Part shown: in pieces, positions 33,208 through 41,822 of the stretch
Position numbering within the stretch: position 1 is the first letter of the stretch
Layout: each line of letters begins with the position of its first letter
From: CAYTGM01 sp964437365
GTDB taxonomy: Bacteria; Sumerlaeota; Sumerlaeia; SLMS01
Assembly (NCBI GenBank): GCA_964437365.1
Contig: CAYTGM010000002.1
Location: 62,001 to 126,000 of the forward strand
Length of the DNA stretch: 64,000 bases
Reading direction: 5' to 3'
The notes under the pieces: generated by a model
The model's input: the letters and a program-made list of their open reading frames with translations, nothing else
Database searches by the model: none
Told to the model about the DNA's origin: nothing
Translations under genes and position numbers: made by a program

Positions 33208-35076
33208 TTATTCTTTTCGATTAAATGATTTAAGCTTTCGCCAGAGCGTTGACGGATTAATCCCCAGGATTTCTGCGGCTTTTTTCTGGTTTCCGTTCAC
33301 ATTCTCAAGAACACGTTCGATATGAAGCCGTTCGAGTTCGGAAAGACTGAGATCAAGTTGATAGTCAGTTGTATCGCGGTCGTGGGTTCGTTCTGACCTT
33401 TTCTGATGGGCTCTCCTGCGGCGAAGTCTGGCAATTTCTTCGAGATGGAGGTTGGACTGACTTCCCATGACTACGGCTCTCTGGACGATATGTTCCAGTT
33501 CGCGCACATTCCCCGGCCAATCATAATCAGAGAGAATCTGGAGGTCTTCCCGTGAAAAGCTCTGTTGGAAGGACCGTTCCATGTTGCTGTATTTCTGAAG
33601 AAAGTGCTCTACAAGAAGTGGAATGTCTTCGCGTCTGTCTCGTAAAGGAGGGAGATCGATGGGAATAATGTTTAGCGCAAAAAACAGATCTTCGCGGAAG
33701 CGCCCTTCTTCAACCCACTTCTGAATTTCCTCGGTTGTTGCTGTAATAAGTCGTGCTTCCAGAGGGACTTGCCTGACTCCCCCGAGAGGAGTATAGACAC
33801 CTTCCTTCATGGCTCTGTAAAGCTTGCCTTGTAAGCGCGGGGATAGAGAGGTGATTTCATCGACAAAAATAGTACCCTTCCGGGATAGTTGTAAGGCGCC
33901 TTCTTTGTCGGAGTGTGCTCCCGTATAGGCTCCTTTGCGATGCCCAAAGATTTCACTTTCCAGGACAACCTCTGGGAAGGAGCCACACTGAACGACTGTG
34001 AATGGCTCATCCCTACGTCGGGAGTTCAGTGTAATCAGCCGTGCGAAGAGTTCTTTTCCGGTCCCTTTTTCTCCCGTGATCAGAACCGGGTTGTCTCGTG
34101 CGGCGGCGACGCGTGCATGCCTTGTGACTCGCATCATGGGAGAACTTTTCCCCACCACAGGAATTTTGATGAGATTCGCCGAGTTCTTATCTTTGATAAC
34201 AAGCTCGAAGATAGGAGAAGCACTTTCATCTCCATGTTCGCGTCGCGGCAGGCCTTCCTTCCCTCTTGTGTCAGCGATGCCCTCTGATTTGTATATATGG
34301 TGGAGGGTGTGAATTGCCGTAGGGTTAGTTGGAGACGTCTTCAAGACAAGTGAGAGTTGATCAATGGCCTGTTGGATTTTTCCCTGCTCAAAGTAGATCA
34401 TCCCCAGGTTGTTTCTTGAATCTGTTCTATCCTGCTCGAGTGGAGAGATTTCGATAATTTTTTTCAGGTGCTCGATAGCTTCATCGTAGTGTTGTTCCTG
34501 AATAGCAATCTCTGAGAGTTTTTGCCAGACGGTGACATTGGTTCCATCAGCATCCTTCGCTTTGAAGAGCCAATTCTGAGCTTCAGAAACCTGGCCGTCC
34601 ATGAGAAGAGATTCCGCGATATAAAGACAGAGATACGAGCTGAAGTCGGCATCAGATGTATATCTGAGTCCCAGGTAGAAAGTACCTCTTTCAATCTGTG
34701 GAGGGGTTTCGTGGATCCGCTTCAGGGCATCGGCTGCTTTTCGATGCTCGCCGGATCTGAGCATCATCATCGCAAGGTTGTACTCGGACCCCGGTTCAAA
34801 GACACCGAAGGATTTTGTCTTTACATAACATTCTCGGGCTTTGTCCTGTTCACCAAGGTGCAGATAACAATGCCCGCAGGCAGCGTGAAGCAGGGGAGAG
34901 TCGGGTACTTGAAGCAGGAGGGAGGAAAACCGTTTTCGGGCTCCTTCATAATCTTCGTTGCAGAAGAGCCGAGCGGCGGCCTGAAACTCATGCATACCAA
35001 GTGCGGGATCTCGATCTGCCACACGTGCTTCGGCTTTCTGAGGTCTGCCAAGATCGAAGCTCTCTGAGTCCAGCAT
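33208..35076 (-). CDS. Sigma-54-dependent activator with N-terminal TPR repeats
   Basis: A 622-residue enhancer-binding protein. Residues ~20-270 are TPR-like helical pairs (for example AACGHCYLHLGEQDKAREC) instead of a receiver or GAF domain. The AAA+ domain follows, with Walker A GEKGTGKE, the sigma-54 contact loop GAYTGA (Tyr for the usual Phe), Walker B-like TIFVDEIT, and WPGNVRELEHIVQRAV. The C-terminal Fis-type helix-turn-helix has NQKKAAEILGINPSTLWRKL. It should drive RNA polymerase-sigma54 promoters in response to a protein or peptide bound by the TPR region. The start at 35076 is chosen because AAAGGA precedes that ATG; the frame is open 29 codons further back. Confidence 0.88.
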   Translation of the reverse strand: MLDSESFDLGRPQKAEARVADRDPALGMHEFQAAARLFCNEDYEGARKRFSSLLLQVPDSPLLHAACGHCYLHLGEQDKARECYVKTKSFGVFEPGSEYNLAMMMLRSGEHRKAADALKRIHETPPQIERGTFYLGLRYTSDADFSSYLCLYIAESLLMDGQVSEAQNWLFKAKDADGTNVTVWQKLSEIAIQEQHYDEAIEHLKKIIEISPLEQDRTDSRNNLGMIYFEQGKIQQAIDQLSLVLKTSPTNPTAIHTLHHIYKSEGIADTRGKEGLPRREHGDESASPIFELVIKDKNSANLIKIPVVGKSSPMMRVTRHARVAAARDNPVLITGEKGTGKELFARLITLNSRRRDEPFTVVQCGSFPEVVLESEIFGHRKGAYTGAHSDKEGALQLSRKGTIFVDEITSLSPRLQGKLYRAMKEGVYTPLGGVRQVPLEARLITATTEEIQKWVEEGRFREDLFFALNIIPIDLPPLRDRREDIPLLVEHFLQKYSNMERSFQQSFSREDLQILSDYDWPGNVRELEHIVQRAVVMGSQSNLHLEEIARLRRRRAHQKRSERTHDRDTTDYQLDLSLSELERLHIERVLENVNGNQKKAAEILGINPSTLWRKLKSFNRKE

Positions 35077-35302
35077 CAAGGATCCTTTGTAAGAATTGTT
35101 ATCTATAAACGGAATTTGCTGGCGATTGTCAAGCGAACCGGTGGAATTTCCTTGCGTCAGCAACGGGCTTCAAGGTTGCTAGCAAAAGATTCAGAAAGTT
35201 TTGCCGGGCTGCCCACCTCAAGGGCAGCCCGATTTGTTTTCTGGCTAAAGTTTATTCCGTTACCTTTCGTTTAATTGAGAATCTGGAAAGGATCTTACGC
35301 AA

Positions 35303-36856
35303 ATGGCGAAAAAGAAAAAGCAGACCTACGAGCCCATAAATCTGAAACCGATGATTAAGCAGCTGGCGAAGGAGAAAGACCTCGAGCTGGATGTCATTAA
35401 GTCAGCCGTTGAGTCTGCTATTCTTAGCGCGGCTCAGAAACGTGCTAAAGTCTTCAACAATGCTCGCCCCGAGCTTGATTTAGAGACAGGGGAAATGAGG
35501 ATCTACGTCACGAAGAAGGTTGTGATGAGCGTGGAAGATGAGAATCACGAGATCGATATTCTCTCGGCTAAAGCTCAGAATCCCTCTTTCATGTTGAATC
35601 AGGACGTTGAGATTGAGATCGATCCTGAAGAGTTTGGCCGTATAGCTGCCCAGTCCGTCAGACAGGGAATCCTGCAAAGATTGCGTGATGCCGAACGCGA
35701 TCGTATTTATGCTGACTACAAAGATAAGATCGGGCAGGTTGTCACAGGCATCATGCAGCGATACGAGCGCCGTGATGCAATTATCGCGCTCGGGAAGATA
35801 GAATGCCTCTTGCCTAACCAGGAAATTCCGATGGGGATGCGTTACCGCTATGGTGATCGCGTGCGTTGTTTGATCGTTGATGTGCGCCGCTCTCCCAAGG
35901 GTCCTCAGCTTATTCTTTCCAGAACCCGATCAGACCTGGTTAAGCAGCTGTTTGCAACGGAGGTCCCTGAAATTTCTGATGGAACCGTTCGTATCGTGGA
36001 AATTGCCCGCGAGCCTGGTGTGAGAACAAAAATCGCCGTTCAGTCAATGGATCCTAACGTTGATCCTGTTGGTGCCTGCGTCGGGATGAAGGGATCACGC
36101 GTGCAGATGATCGTTCGCGAGCTTGATAATGAGAAGATTGATATCGTTCCTTACAGCCCGATTCCAGAGAACTTCATCACGTCGGCTCTTAACCCCGCTC
36201 AGATCGTGAAGATTAACCTGAATCCTGTCGAGCGTAAGGCTGATGTGATGGTTGAGCGTGATTCATTGAGCAAGGCCATCGGTAAGAAAGGTCAAAACGC
36301 CAAGCTGGCAGCGAAGCTGACCGGTTGGAAGATCGATATCACCGAGCAGGAAGAGCAGGAAACGATCGCGAAGATTCAGCAGATCAACCTCCAGTACCTC
36401 GAGGACTTCCTCACCCAGGTTGAAGAAATCCCTGAGTTCGTGCGAGCTGCGATTGCGAAGAGTAAAGATTTCAACTCAGTTGAGAAGCTTTCAGAAGCCG
36501 AGCCTCATGATCTTCTCCCCTTCACAAACGATAGTGAAGAGCTTGCAGAGAATATTATCGATGGCGCACAGGAATATCTTGAGGGACTTCGCGAGATGGT
36601 TTCAGGTTCAGATAGCTCTGTTGAGCTTCCCAAAGAAGAGCAGGAGTTTCTCGATAAGGCAGAGGAAATCGCGAACTTACTGGCTGGGAAGGGCAAGATG
36701 ACCTACTCCGCTGCTCCTGAGGATGCATCACAAGCGTCCGAAGCTGCTGATGAACCCGTCACCGGCGGAGCTGAGTCAGAGGAAGTAAAAACGGAAGCAC
36801 CTGAAACGGAAGCCCCTGAAGCAGAAGCCCCGAGCGAAGAAGAGAAGTCACAATAA
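35303..36856 (+). CDS. nusA: Transcription termination/antitermination factor NusA
   Basis: A 517-residue NusA: N-terminal RNA-polymerase-binding domain, S1 domain (about 130-205, DKIGQVVTGIMQRYE), then two KH domains (GACVGMKGSRVQMIVRELDNEKID and KAIGKKGQNAKLAAKLTGWKIDI). The C-terminal part ends in an acidic, Glu/Pro/Ala-rich tail of about 50 residues. It modulates pausing, termination and antitermination. The ATG follows GGAAAGGATCTTACGCAA. The usual companions rimP and infB are not next to it: a sigma-54 activator lies upstream on the other strand and a glycosyltransferase downstream. Confidence 0.95.
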   Translation: MAKKKKQTYEPINLKPMIKQLAKEKDLELDVIKSAVESAILSAAQKRAKVFNNARPELDLETGEMRIYVTKKVVMSVEDENHEIDILSAKAQNPSFMLNQDVEIEIDPEEFGRIAAQSVRQGILQRLRDAERDRIYADYKDKIGQVVTGIMQRYERRDAIIALGKIECLLPNQEIPMGMRYRYGDRVRCLIVDVRRSPKGPQLILSRTRSDLVKQLFATEVPEISDGTVRIVEIAREPGVRTKIAVQSMDPNVDPVGACVGMKGSRVQMIVRELDNEKIDIVPYSPIPENFITSALNPAQIVKINLNPVERKADVMVERDSLSKAIGKKGQNAKLAAKLTGWKIDITEQEEQETIAKIQQINLQYLEDFLTQVEEIPEFVRAAIAKSKDFNSVEKLSEAEPHDLLPFTNDSEELAENIIDGAQEYLEGLREMVSGSDSSVELPKEEQEFLDKAEEIANLLAGKGKMTYSAAPEDASQASEAADEPVTGGAESEEVKTEAPETEAPEAEAPSEEEKSQ

Positions 36857-36881
36857 GCAGGGCTCACCGATGACTTGAAAT

Positions 36882-36916
36882 GTGGAGATCAAGGGTACGA
36901 CTTCCCTTGTCTCCAC
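36882..36916 (+). other. Long hairpin between nusA and the glycosyltransferase (terminator or tRNA/tmRNA 3'-end relic)
   Basis: GTGGAGA-t-CAAGGG pairs with CCCTTG-TCTCCAC, 13 bp with one bulge. No T-run follows. The descending side with its loop resembles the T-arm plus acceptor strand of a tRNA or tmRNA 3' end (consensus-like GGTTCGACTCCC then CTCCACC), but the loop is 8 bases and reads TACGACTT, so it is not a working gene end. Confidence 0.4.
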
Positions 36917-36942
36917 CCTTTCAACTTGCAAAGATCTATACC

Positions 36943-38124
36943 ATGCGAATTCTATATATCTGTGGCGATCAGGGAATCCCGGCCTTTGGACGAAAAGGTG
37001 CCTCGACTCATCTTCGCGAGATGATCGCTGCCCTTCGTCAACAGGGTCATGAAATCTCTCTCGCTTCTGCGGATATTGCCGGCGATCGGCGACCAGAGGA
37101 AGATTTTCCGGTTGTTAAGCTTCCCAAGCCTAAGTCCAGGTTGCTAGGACTCGATGGCAGGTATCTGACCGCCAATCATCTGGCAAAATCGATTCTCAAG
37201 AAAGCTATTGAGGAGATTCAGCCAGACGGAATTTACGAACGATCTGCGCTCTATTTCAATGCCGGTGGGCAGCTTGCAAAGAAGTTTGGCATTCCTCGCA
37301 TACTCGAGGTTAATGCGCTCTTATCGCTCGAGCAGAAAACACGTCTTCACTTCCCCAAATTAGCGTGGAAGTACGAGCTGGACCTGCTACGCAAGTCCCA
37401 GGCAACGGCAGCCATTTCAGGTTATATGGCTAGGCGTCTTGCAGATTTTGGATGTGCTCCCTGGCGTATTCGCCAATTCCCCATGGCCGTTGATCCCCAC
37501 AGGTTTCGACCTCCACCCGATCCGGAACATCGCAGGCAGGAGCTTGACTGGTCGCAGGATGACATCGTTCTAGGGTATGTGGGTTCGATGAACTCCTACC
37601 ATCGTCCTAACTGGTTTATGGATCTGGCTGAAAAGATTCTGCGCCGGAAGCAAAAGGGGATTCGTTTTCTGATCGTTGGCGGGGTAGCCTATAAGGTGCA
37701 AAGGCATCGAAGCCGACTGTTGAAGTGGGTGGAAGAAGGTCTTGTTCATTTCACTGGAAGTGTCCCTCAGTCCGAGATGAGTAGCTGGCTGGCTGCGATG
37801 AACGTCGTCCTGGTGCCGGGAGCGGCGCCTCAGTCAACACCGACAAAGATATTTGAGGCGGCTGCCGTGGGTCGGCCGGTGATCCTACCAGCAACAGAGC
37901 CCATTCGCGAGCTGTGCGGAGATGACGCTCCGTATTTGTTTAAGCCGAATGAGTATCTCTCGTTTGAAGAGAATGTCCGTGAGTTCATTGCCGAGCCGAC
38001 AATTTTCGATGATCAGGTTCAAATTCTTCGTGAGAAAGTGCTTCAAGAGCACACTTGGGAAAAGCAGGCGATTGCAGTCACTCAATGGCTTGAAGAGTTG
38101 AATCGTTATCCGGGTCAGAATTGA
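36943..38124 (+). CDS. Glycosyltransferase family 4 (GT-B)
   Basis: A 393-residue GT-B enzyme beginning MRILYICGDQG. I prefer this start to an ATG 21 codons upstream, whose extra residues would simply translate the hairpin. The N-terminal acceptor domain has GRKGASTHLREMIAAL. The C-terminal donor domain has LGYVGSMNSYHRPNW and the E-x7-E region PTKIFEAAAVGRPVILP, typical of GT4. It likely adds a sugar from a nucleotide donor to a cell-surface glycan. No other glycan genes flank it, so donor and acceptor are open. Confidence 0.88.
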   Translation: MRILYICGDQGIPAFGRKGASTHLREMIAALRQQGHEISLASADIAGDRRPEEDFPVVKLPKPKSRLLGLDGRYLTANHLAKSILKKAIEEIQPDGIYERSALYFNAGGQLAKKFGIPRILEVNALLSLEQKTRLHFPKLAWKYELDLLRKSQATAAISGYMARRLADFGCAPWRIRQFPMAVDPHRFRPPPDPEHRRQELDWSQDDIVLGYVGSMNSYHRPNWFMDLAEKILRRKQKGIRFLIVGGVAYKVQRHRSRLLKWVEEGLVHFTGSVPQSEMSSWLAAMNVVLVPGAAPQSTPTKIFEAAAVGRPVILPATEPIRELCGDDAPYLFKPNEYLSFEENVREFIAEPTIFDDQVQILREKVLQEHTWEKQAIAVTQWLEELNRYPGQN

Positions 38125-38282
38125 AAAATGTATCAAGGTGAAAGATGCAGATTTGCGAAAATTGCGTTGACTACTGGTCATATCGAGCGCTTAATAATCC
38201 ATGGTATTGGTTAAGAAGTACTTTTGTTCTTCTAAATCCCCCAAATATACCACACCATCTTCACTCAAAAGGATAAATGGGT

Positions 38283-38933
38283 ATGAGAGAGAAAAATTTC
38301 ATTAACCGCAAAGCATTTACCTTGATTGAGCTTCTGATTGTTGTGGCGATTATTGCGATTCTCGCGGCAATCGCTGTACCAAACTTTCTTGAAGCACAAA
38401 CTCGATCCAAGGTATCTCGTGTCAAAGCAGACATGAGAACAGCAGCAACCGCACTAGAGTCATACTACGTCGATTGGAACAAGTATCCATACGATGGGTA
38501 TGTCACTGGTGGGCCTGGAATCCCTGGTTACAACTATTGGTTCCTTGGGCGAAGCCTTTCCACTCCGATTGCTTACATCACAAATGTACAGCTGTCTGAC
38601 CCTTTCCGCGAAGTTTCGAACTCAGGTTGTCACTGGCAGTGCGACAACCTTCGCTACACTAACATCGACTCTACATGGAACACAACATGGAGCGATGTGA
38701 CCGGAAGAACAGCTCCTTCATCACTCCTTGGAGATGTGACAGAAGAGTTTGGTGGATGGCGCATGAATGGTGCTGGTCCCGACAGAACATACGGACCAAG
38801 CGGATGGTATGGCATTTCAAACTATCCAAATACAGCACTTCCGCTTCCCTATGACCCAACAAACGGAACTGTAAGTAACGGTGACATTATCCGTACACAG
38901 AAGTCTTCTTCAGGTTACGTTAACTCAAGCTGA
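38283..38933 (+). CDS. Type II secretion/type IV-like pseudopilin (second copy)
   Basis: A 216-residue prepilin with leader MREKNFINRKA and cleavage before FTLIELLIVVAIIAILAA. The helix and stalk (NFLEAQTRSKVSR, KADMR) are almost identical to the pseudopilin encoded near 26 kb. The C-terminal block YDPTNGTVSNGDIIR is shared as well, while the middle globular part is Trp/Tyr/Gly-rich and different. Of two nearby ATGs the second (38283) is better spaced from AAAAGGA. It is monocistronic: 158 bases separate it from the glycosyltransferase and a strong terminator follows. Confidence 0.9.
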   Translation: MREKNFINRKAFTLIELLIVVAIIAILAAIAVPNFLEAQTRSKVSRVKADMRTAATALESYYVDWNKYPYDGYVTGGPGIPGYNYWFLGRSLSTPIAYITNVQLSDPFREVSNSGCHWQCDNLRYTNIDSTWNTTWSDVTGRTAPSSLLGDVTEEFGGWRMNGAGPDRTYGPSGWYGISNYPNTALPLPYDPTNGTVSNGDIIRTQKSSSGYVNSS

Positions 38934-38967
38934 TCTCTGTAAACATAATCATCAGTTTTCAAACACT

Positions 38968-39006
38968 AAGCCCTCAAGACCTGCTGTCTTGAGGGCTTTT
39001 CTTTTC
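38968..39006 (+). terminator. Strong terminator after the pseudopilin gene
   Basis: AAGCCCTCAAGAC and GTCTTGAGGGCTT form a perfect 13-bp stem with a 5-base loop, followed by TTCTTTTC. Confidence 0.92.
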
Positions 39007-39009
39007 TAT

Positions 39010-39113
39010 TAGACTGATCTTCGGAAGTCTTGCTGACAATATGCTCGCAGCCAGCTCATATTGGACAGGAATTTTGACAGACACTCTAACCAATACTTCT
39101 GAAGATCAGTCTA
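39010..39113. repeat. Inverted-repeat element, 23-bp arms
   Basis: TAGACTGATCTTCGGAAGT (start of the left arm) and its near-complement ending TCAGTCTA (right arm, 39091-39113) match at 21 of 23 positions. The 58-base centre contains another dyad, CAATATG/CATATTG. It lies between the pseudopilin terminator and the stop of the convergent aminopeptidase gene and contains no ORF. It could be a miniature inverted-repeat element, a REP-like unit or a long RNA hairpin. Confidence 0.65.
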
Positions 39114-39141
39114 AGCAGGTTTCTGGTGGCTTATCGCGATC

Positions 39142-39975
39142 CTAGCCCTCAAAAGGAGCAACGCGCTCCCAGGCCTCAAGAAAGTCTGAACCTCGAGATA
39201 TCACCGTCCTGGGTTCGATTAACTCAACTCCAGCAATACGACGATACTTGTCCATATTCTCTGCAGTGACGATCTCCATTTTGATTTCCACAGGGGAGGA
39301 GATGGAGAGAGGCTTTCGGTCTTTCAGAGTGCTGAGCGCATGTTGAGCACCCTCTTCAATGAGGCGACGGGCCTTCACAGGTGAAATATTTCGCGCAGCA
39401 AATCGCGAAAGGCCTTTCTTAACGGCAACCGTATGAACGGTATCACCCAGAAACTCGGCTGCTTCCTCACACGTGTGATTGTCTCCAGTGACGAGCACCA
39501 TTGGGACCTTAAAGTGAGCACACAACGCGGCCATGACGCCGATTTCACCAACGATCTGATGATTGATGAAGATGTTAAACCAGTGTGTGGTTGCGATGGT
39601 ATGGCTGAGGACACCTTTTGGGTGGCCTGTCCGGACATGAATTCCCACATAGAAGACCGCATCCCAGCCTTCCTTCAGGGTTTCGATAATATTCCCCCAG
39701 CCATGGTGGGTGATGAACTCGGCTTCCTCGTGGACAAGATCTGGGATAATCGAATTAAAAGCCGGGCCACCCATGGTTCCCGCAGCTCCTGCCCCATGGG
39801 AATCGACCATCAGAACCGTCTCAGCTCCGGCTGAGAAAGCACCTCGAGCCGCAGCGTTTAACTCCTCTGTGTAGAGGCGTCTACCCTCCTGGTACATGGG
39901 GCTTTTGTGGTCGACCTGATCCCAATGGACAATGCCACTTACCCCTTCCATATCGCCAAGAATTAGTATTTTCAT
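39142..39975 (-). CDS. M55-family D-aminopeptidase (DppA-like)
   Basis: A 277-residue zinc peptidase. It begins MKILILGDMEGVSGI, in which Asp8 and Glu10 are the first metal ligands of DppA. VDSHGAGAAG, HVRTGHPKGVLSHT and VTGDNHTCEEA carry further ligands (His and Glu). DppA removes D-amino acids from peptides such as D-Ala-D-Ala, producing a decameric ring. I chose this ATG because the conserved N terminus starts there; the frame is open 20 codons further upstream. No dipeptide transporter is adjacent. Confidence 0.9.
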   Translation of the reverse strand: MKILILGDMEGVSGIVHWDQVDHKSPMYQEGRRLYTEELNAAARGAFSAGAETVLMVDSHGAGAAGTMGGPAFNSIIPDLVHEEAEFITHHGWGNIIETLKEGWDAVFYVGIHVRTGHPKGVLSHTIATTHWFNIFINHQIVGEIGVMAALCAHFKVPMVLVTGDNHTCEEAAEFLGDTVHTVAVKKGLSRFAARNISPVKARRLIEEGAQHALSTLKDRKPLSISSPVEIKMEIVTAENMDKYRRIAGVELIEPRTVISRGSDFLEAWERVAPFEG

Positions 39976-40196
39976 TTTGTCTTTTCCGTGATTAGTGTGA
40001 TGGAAAGATCTGGATGAGATCGGGATTGTGTGCAATCAGGATTGGGCGTATGAAAACTGTATCGAGGAATAAATGAGAGAAAATCTGTTCTCTTCAAGAT
40101 TCCTCTTGCGTTGGGCGAAGCTGCTGGCGTTGATGAGCGGCCCTTGGAGGTAGATTCCTCTAAGGGAACGTGTATTTTATCGACTGACCGGCCTTC

Positions 40197-40272
40197 AGGG
40201 GTATAGCTCAATTGGTAGAGCATCGGTCTCCAAAACCGAGGGTTGGGGGTTCGAGTCCCTCTGCCCCTGCCA
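40197..40272 (+). tRNA. tRNA-Trp (anticodon CCA)
   Basis: A 76-base cloverleaf with encoded CCA. Acceptor AGGGGTA/TGCCCCT, D-stem GCTC/GAGC, anticodon stem TCGGT/ACCGA around CTCCAAA (anticodon CCA), and T-loop TTCGAGT all fit. It precedes secE, the common arrangement in bacteria, although no tuf gene lies upstream here. Confidence 0.97.
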
Positions 40273-40370
40273 GATCAGTCAAGGAACTGCTGCCTTCAAG
40301 ATGGAATAGAAGGTTTGCAGGAGAACAAAAGACCATCAGCACAAGTGCTGAGGCTAAGGTGTAAGAGTCA

Positions 40371-40565
40371 ATGTTCGCAAAAATGGCGGTCTTCTACAGG
40401 GAAGTCCGAACAGAAATGAGCAAGGTTGTCTGGCCTACCCAAGAGCAGGTTAAGACGTACACCATTGTGGTGATCGTCTCTACAGCTCTTCTGGCAACGG
40501 CAATCGGCATTTGGGACCTCGGTCTGACAAGGATTATGGGGGCTGTCTTCGGCCTTGATATCTAA
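40371..40565 (+). CDS. secE: Preprotein translocase subunit SecE
   Basis: A 64-residue short-form SecE with one membrane helix (about 31-50) preceded by the conserved amphipathic segment FYREVRTEMSKVVWPT. It clamps SecY in the translocon. It follows tRNA-Trp by about 100 bases (with a small CAGCAC/GTGCTG hairpin between) and precedes nusG, as in most bacteria. AAGGTG lies upstream of the ATG. Confidence 0.95.
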   Translation: MFAKMAVFYREVRTEMSKVVWPTQEQVKTYTIVVIVSTALLATAIGIWDLGLTRIMGAVFGLDI

Positions 40566-40599
40566 ATTCCTCAGTTAGCCAACCGCGGGTCAACGTTCT

Positions 40600-40613
40600 G
40601 AAACTTAAGTTTC
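40600..40613. repeat. 14-bp perfect palindrome between secE and nusG
   Basis: GAAACTTAAGTTTC is self-complementary over all 14 bases. It lies in the 154-base secE-nusG gap; no T-run follows. Confidence 0.6.
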
Positions 40614-40719
40614 TCACTGCGAACATTAACCCATATGACTTTTGGAAGGTGACCTCAAAGCGAAGCTGAGACTTCAGTAGAGCCTTGGAAATTACATCTT
40701 CAGAAAAAGAGGATAGCTC

Positions 40720-41247
40720 GTGAACTGGTATGCTATATACACCCATTCGGGCTTTGAAAAAAAGGTGAAGAGAGACATCGAGCACAGAGCTTCGATCGAA
40801 GGGCTCCGTGACGATCTGGGTGAAATTATTATTCCTGAAGAACGTATCGTCGAAATTAAAGACGGTAAGCGCAAGGAATCCACTAAGAACTTTATGCCTG
40901 GCTATGTTTTCGTCCGGATGAACGAAAACGACGAGCTCTTCAAGATGATCCGAGACGTTAATGGGGTTTCCATGTTCGTTGGATCAGATGATATCCCTTC
41001 AATCATCACTGAAGAAGAAGTGCGAAACGTTGTCGGGCTGATGGAAGATAAGCAGGACAAACCGAAGCCAGAAATCAAGTTCCGCATCGGGGATCAGGTA
41101 AAGGTCATCGAGGGGCCTTTCGCAAACTTTGTGGGGACGGTTGAGAATATTGATCATGACCGTGCGCGCCTTAAAGTGATGGTTTCAATTTTTGGACGTG
41201 CAACGCCGGTGGACCTCGCCGTACTTGAGGTAGAAAAGGCAGGCTGA
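40720..41247 (+). CDS. nusG: Transcription antitermination protein NusG
   Basis: A 175-residue NusG: the NGN domain (NWYAIYTHSGFEKKV, KNFMPGYVFVRM) and C-terminal KOW domain (FRIGDQVKVIEGPFANFVGTVE) are both complete. It binds RNA polymerase and links it to Rho or ribosomal S10. The start codon is GTG, after AGAGGATAG. A hairpin separates it from rplK. Confidence 0.96.
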   Translation: MNWYAIYTHSGFEKKVKRDIEHRASIEGLRDDLGEIIIPEERIVEIKDGKRKESTKNFMPGYVFVRMNENDELFKMIRDVNGVSMFVGSDDIPSIITEEEVRNVVGLMEDKQDKPKPEIKFRIGDQVKVIEGPFANFVGTVENIDHDRARLKVMVSIFGRATPVDLAVLEVEKAG

Positions 41248-41279
41248 TCACAGTCTGGACTTTGTTGAAAAAGGCTAAT

Positions 41280-41307
41280 GGGGCTGAAGACACAGTCTTC
41301 CCCTTTA
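41280..41307 (+). terminator. Hairpin terminator/attenuator between nusG and rplK
   Basis: GAAGAC/GTCTTC with a 3-base loop, extended by GGG/CCC across a 2-base bulge and followed by TTT. The short T-run suggests partial termination. Confidence 0.6.
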
Positions 41308-41329
41308 GATAAATTGGAGAAAAACGCAA

Positions 41330-41761
41330 ATGGCTAAGAAAGTAGTAACACAGATTAAGCTCCAGTGTCCGGCCGGTCAGGCAAACCCTGCACCACCCGT
41401 CGGTCCTGCGCTTGGTCAGCATGGTCTCAACATCATGGACTTTTGTAAGCAGTTTAATGCGCAGACCAGTAAGCCTGAGCTCAAGGGCCTTACGATTCCC
41501 GCGCTGATCACTGTTTACTCTGACCGCTCATTCACCTTTATCCTTAAAACACCTCCCGCACCGGTCCTTCTTCTTAAGGCTGCAGGCCTGAAAAAAGGTT
41601 CTGGCGTTCCCAACAAGGACAAGGTTGGCAAGGTAACCCGCAAGCAGCTTGAAGAAATCGCAGAGCAGAAAGAGAAAGATCTGAACGCCGCCGATCTTGA
41701 CGCAGCGGTAAGAATGATCGCCGGTACTGCCCGCAGTATGGGTATTGAAGTAAAAGACTAA
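41330..41761 (+). CDS. rplK: 50S ribosomal protein L11
   Basis: A 143-residue L11 of normal length. IKLQCPAGQANPAPPVGPALGQHGLNIMDFCKQFN and the C-terminal rRNA-binding motif GTARSMGIEV are intact. It binds the GTPase-associated centre of 23S rRNA. GGAGAAAAACGCAA precedes the ATG. Confidence 0.97.
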   Translation: MAKKVVTQIKLQCPAGQANPAPPVGPALGQHGLNIMDFCKQFNAQTSKPELKGLTIPALITVYSDRSFTFILKTPPAPVLLLKAAGLKKGSGVPNKDKVGKVTRKQLEEIAEQKEKDLNAADLDAAVRMIAGTARSMGIEVKD

Positions 41762-41822
41762 CAACACACTCTAAGTTATTTCGTGGGAGGGTTTCGGCCC
41801 GTTTGAACCACAGGAGAAAATC

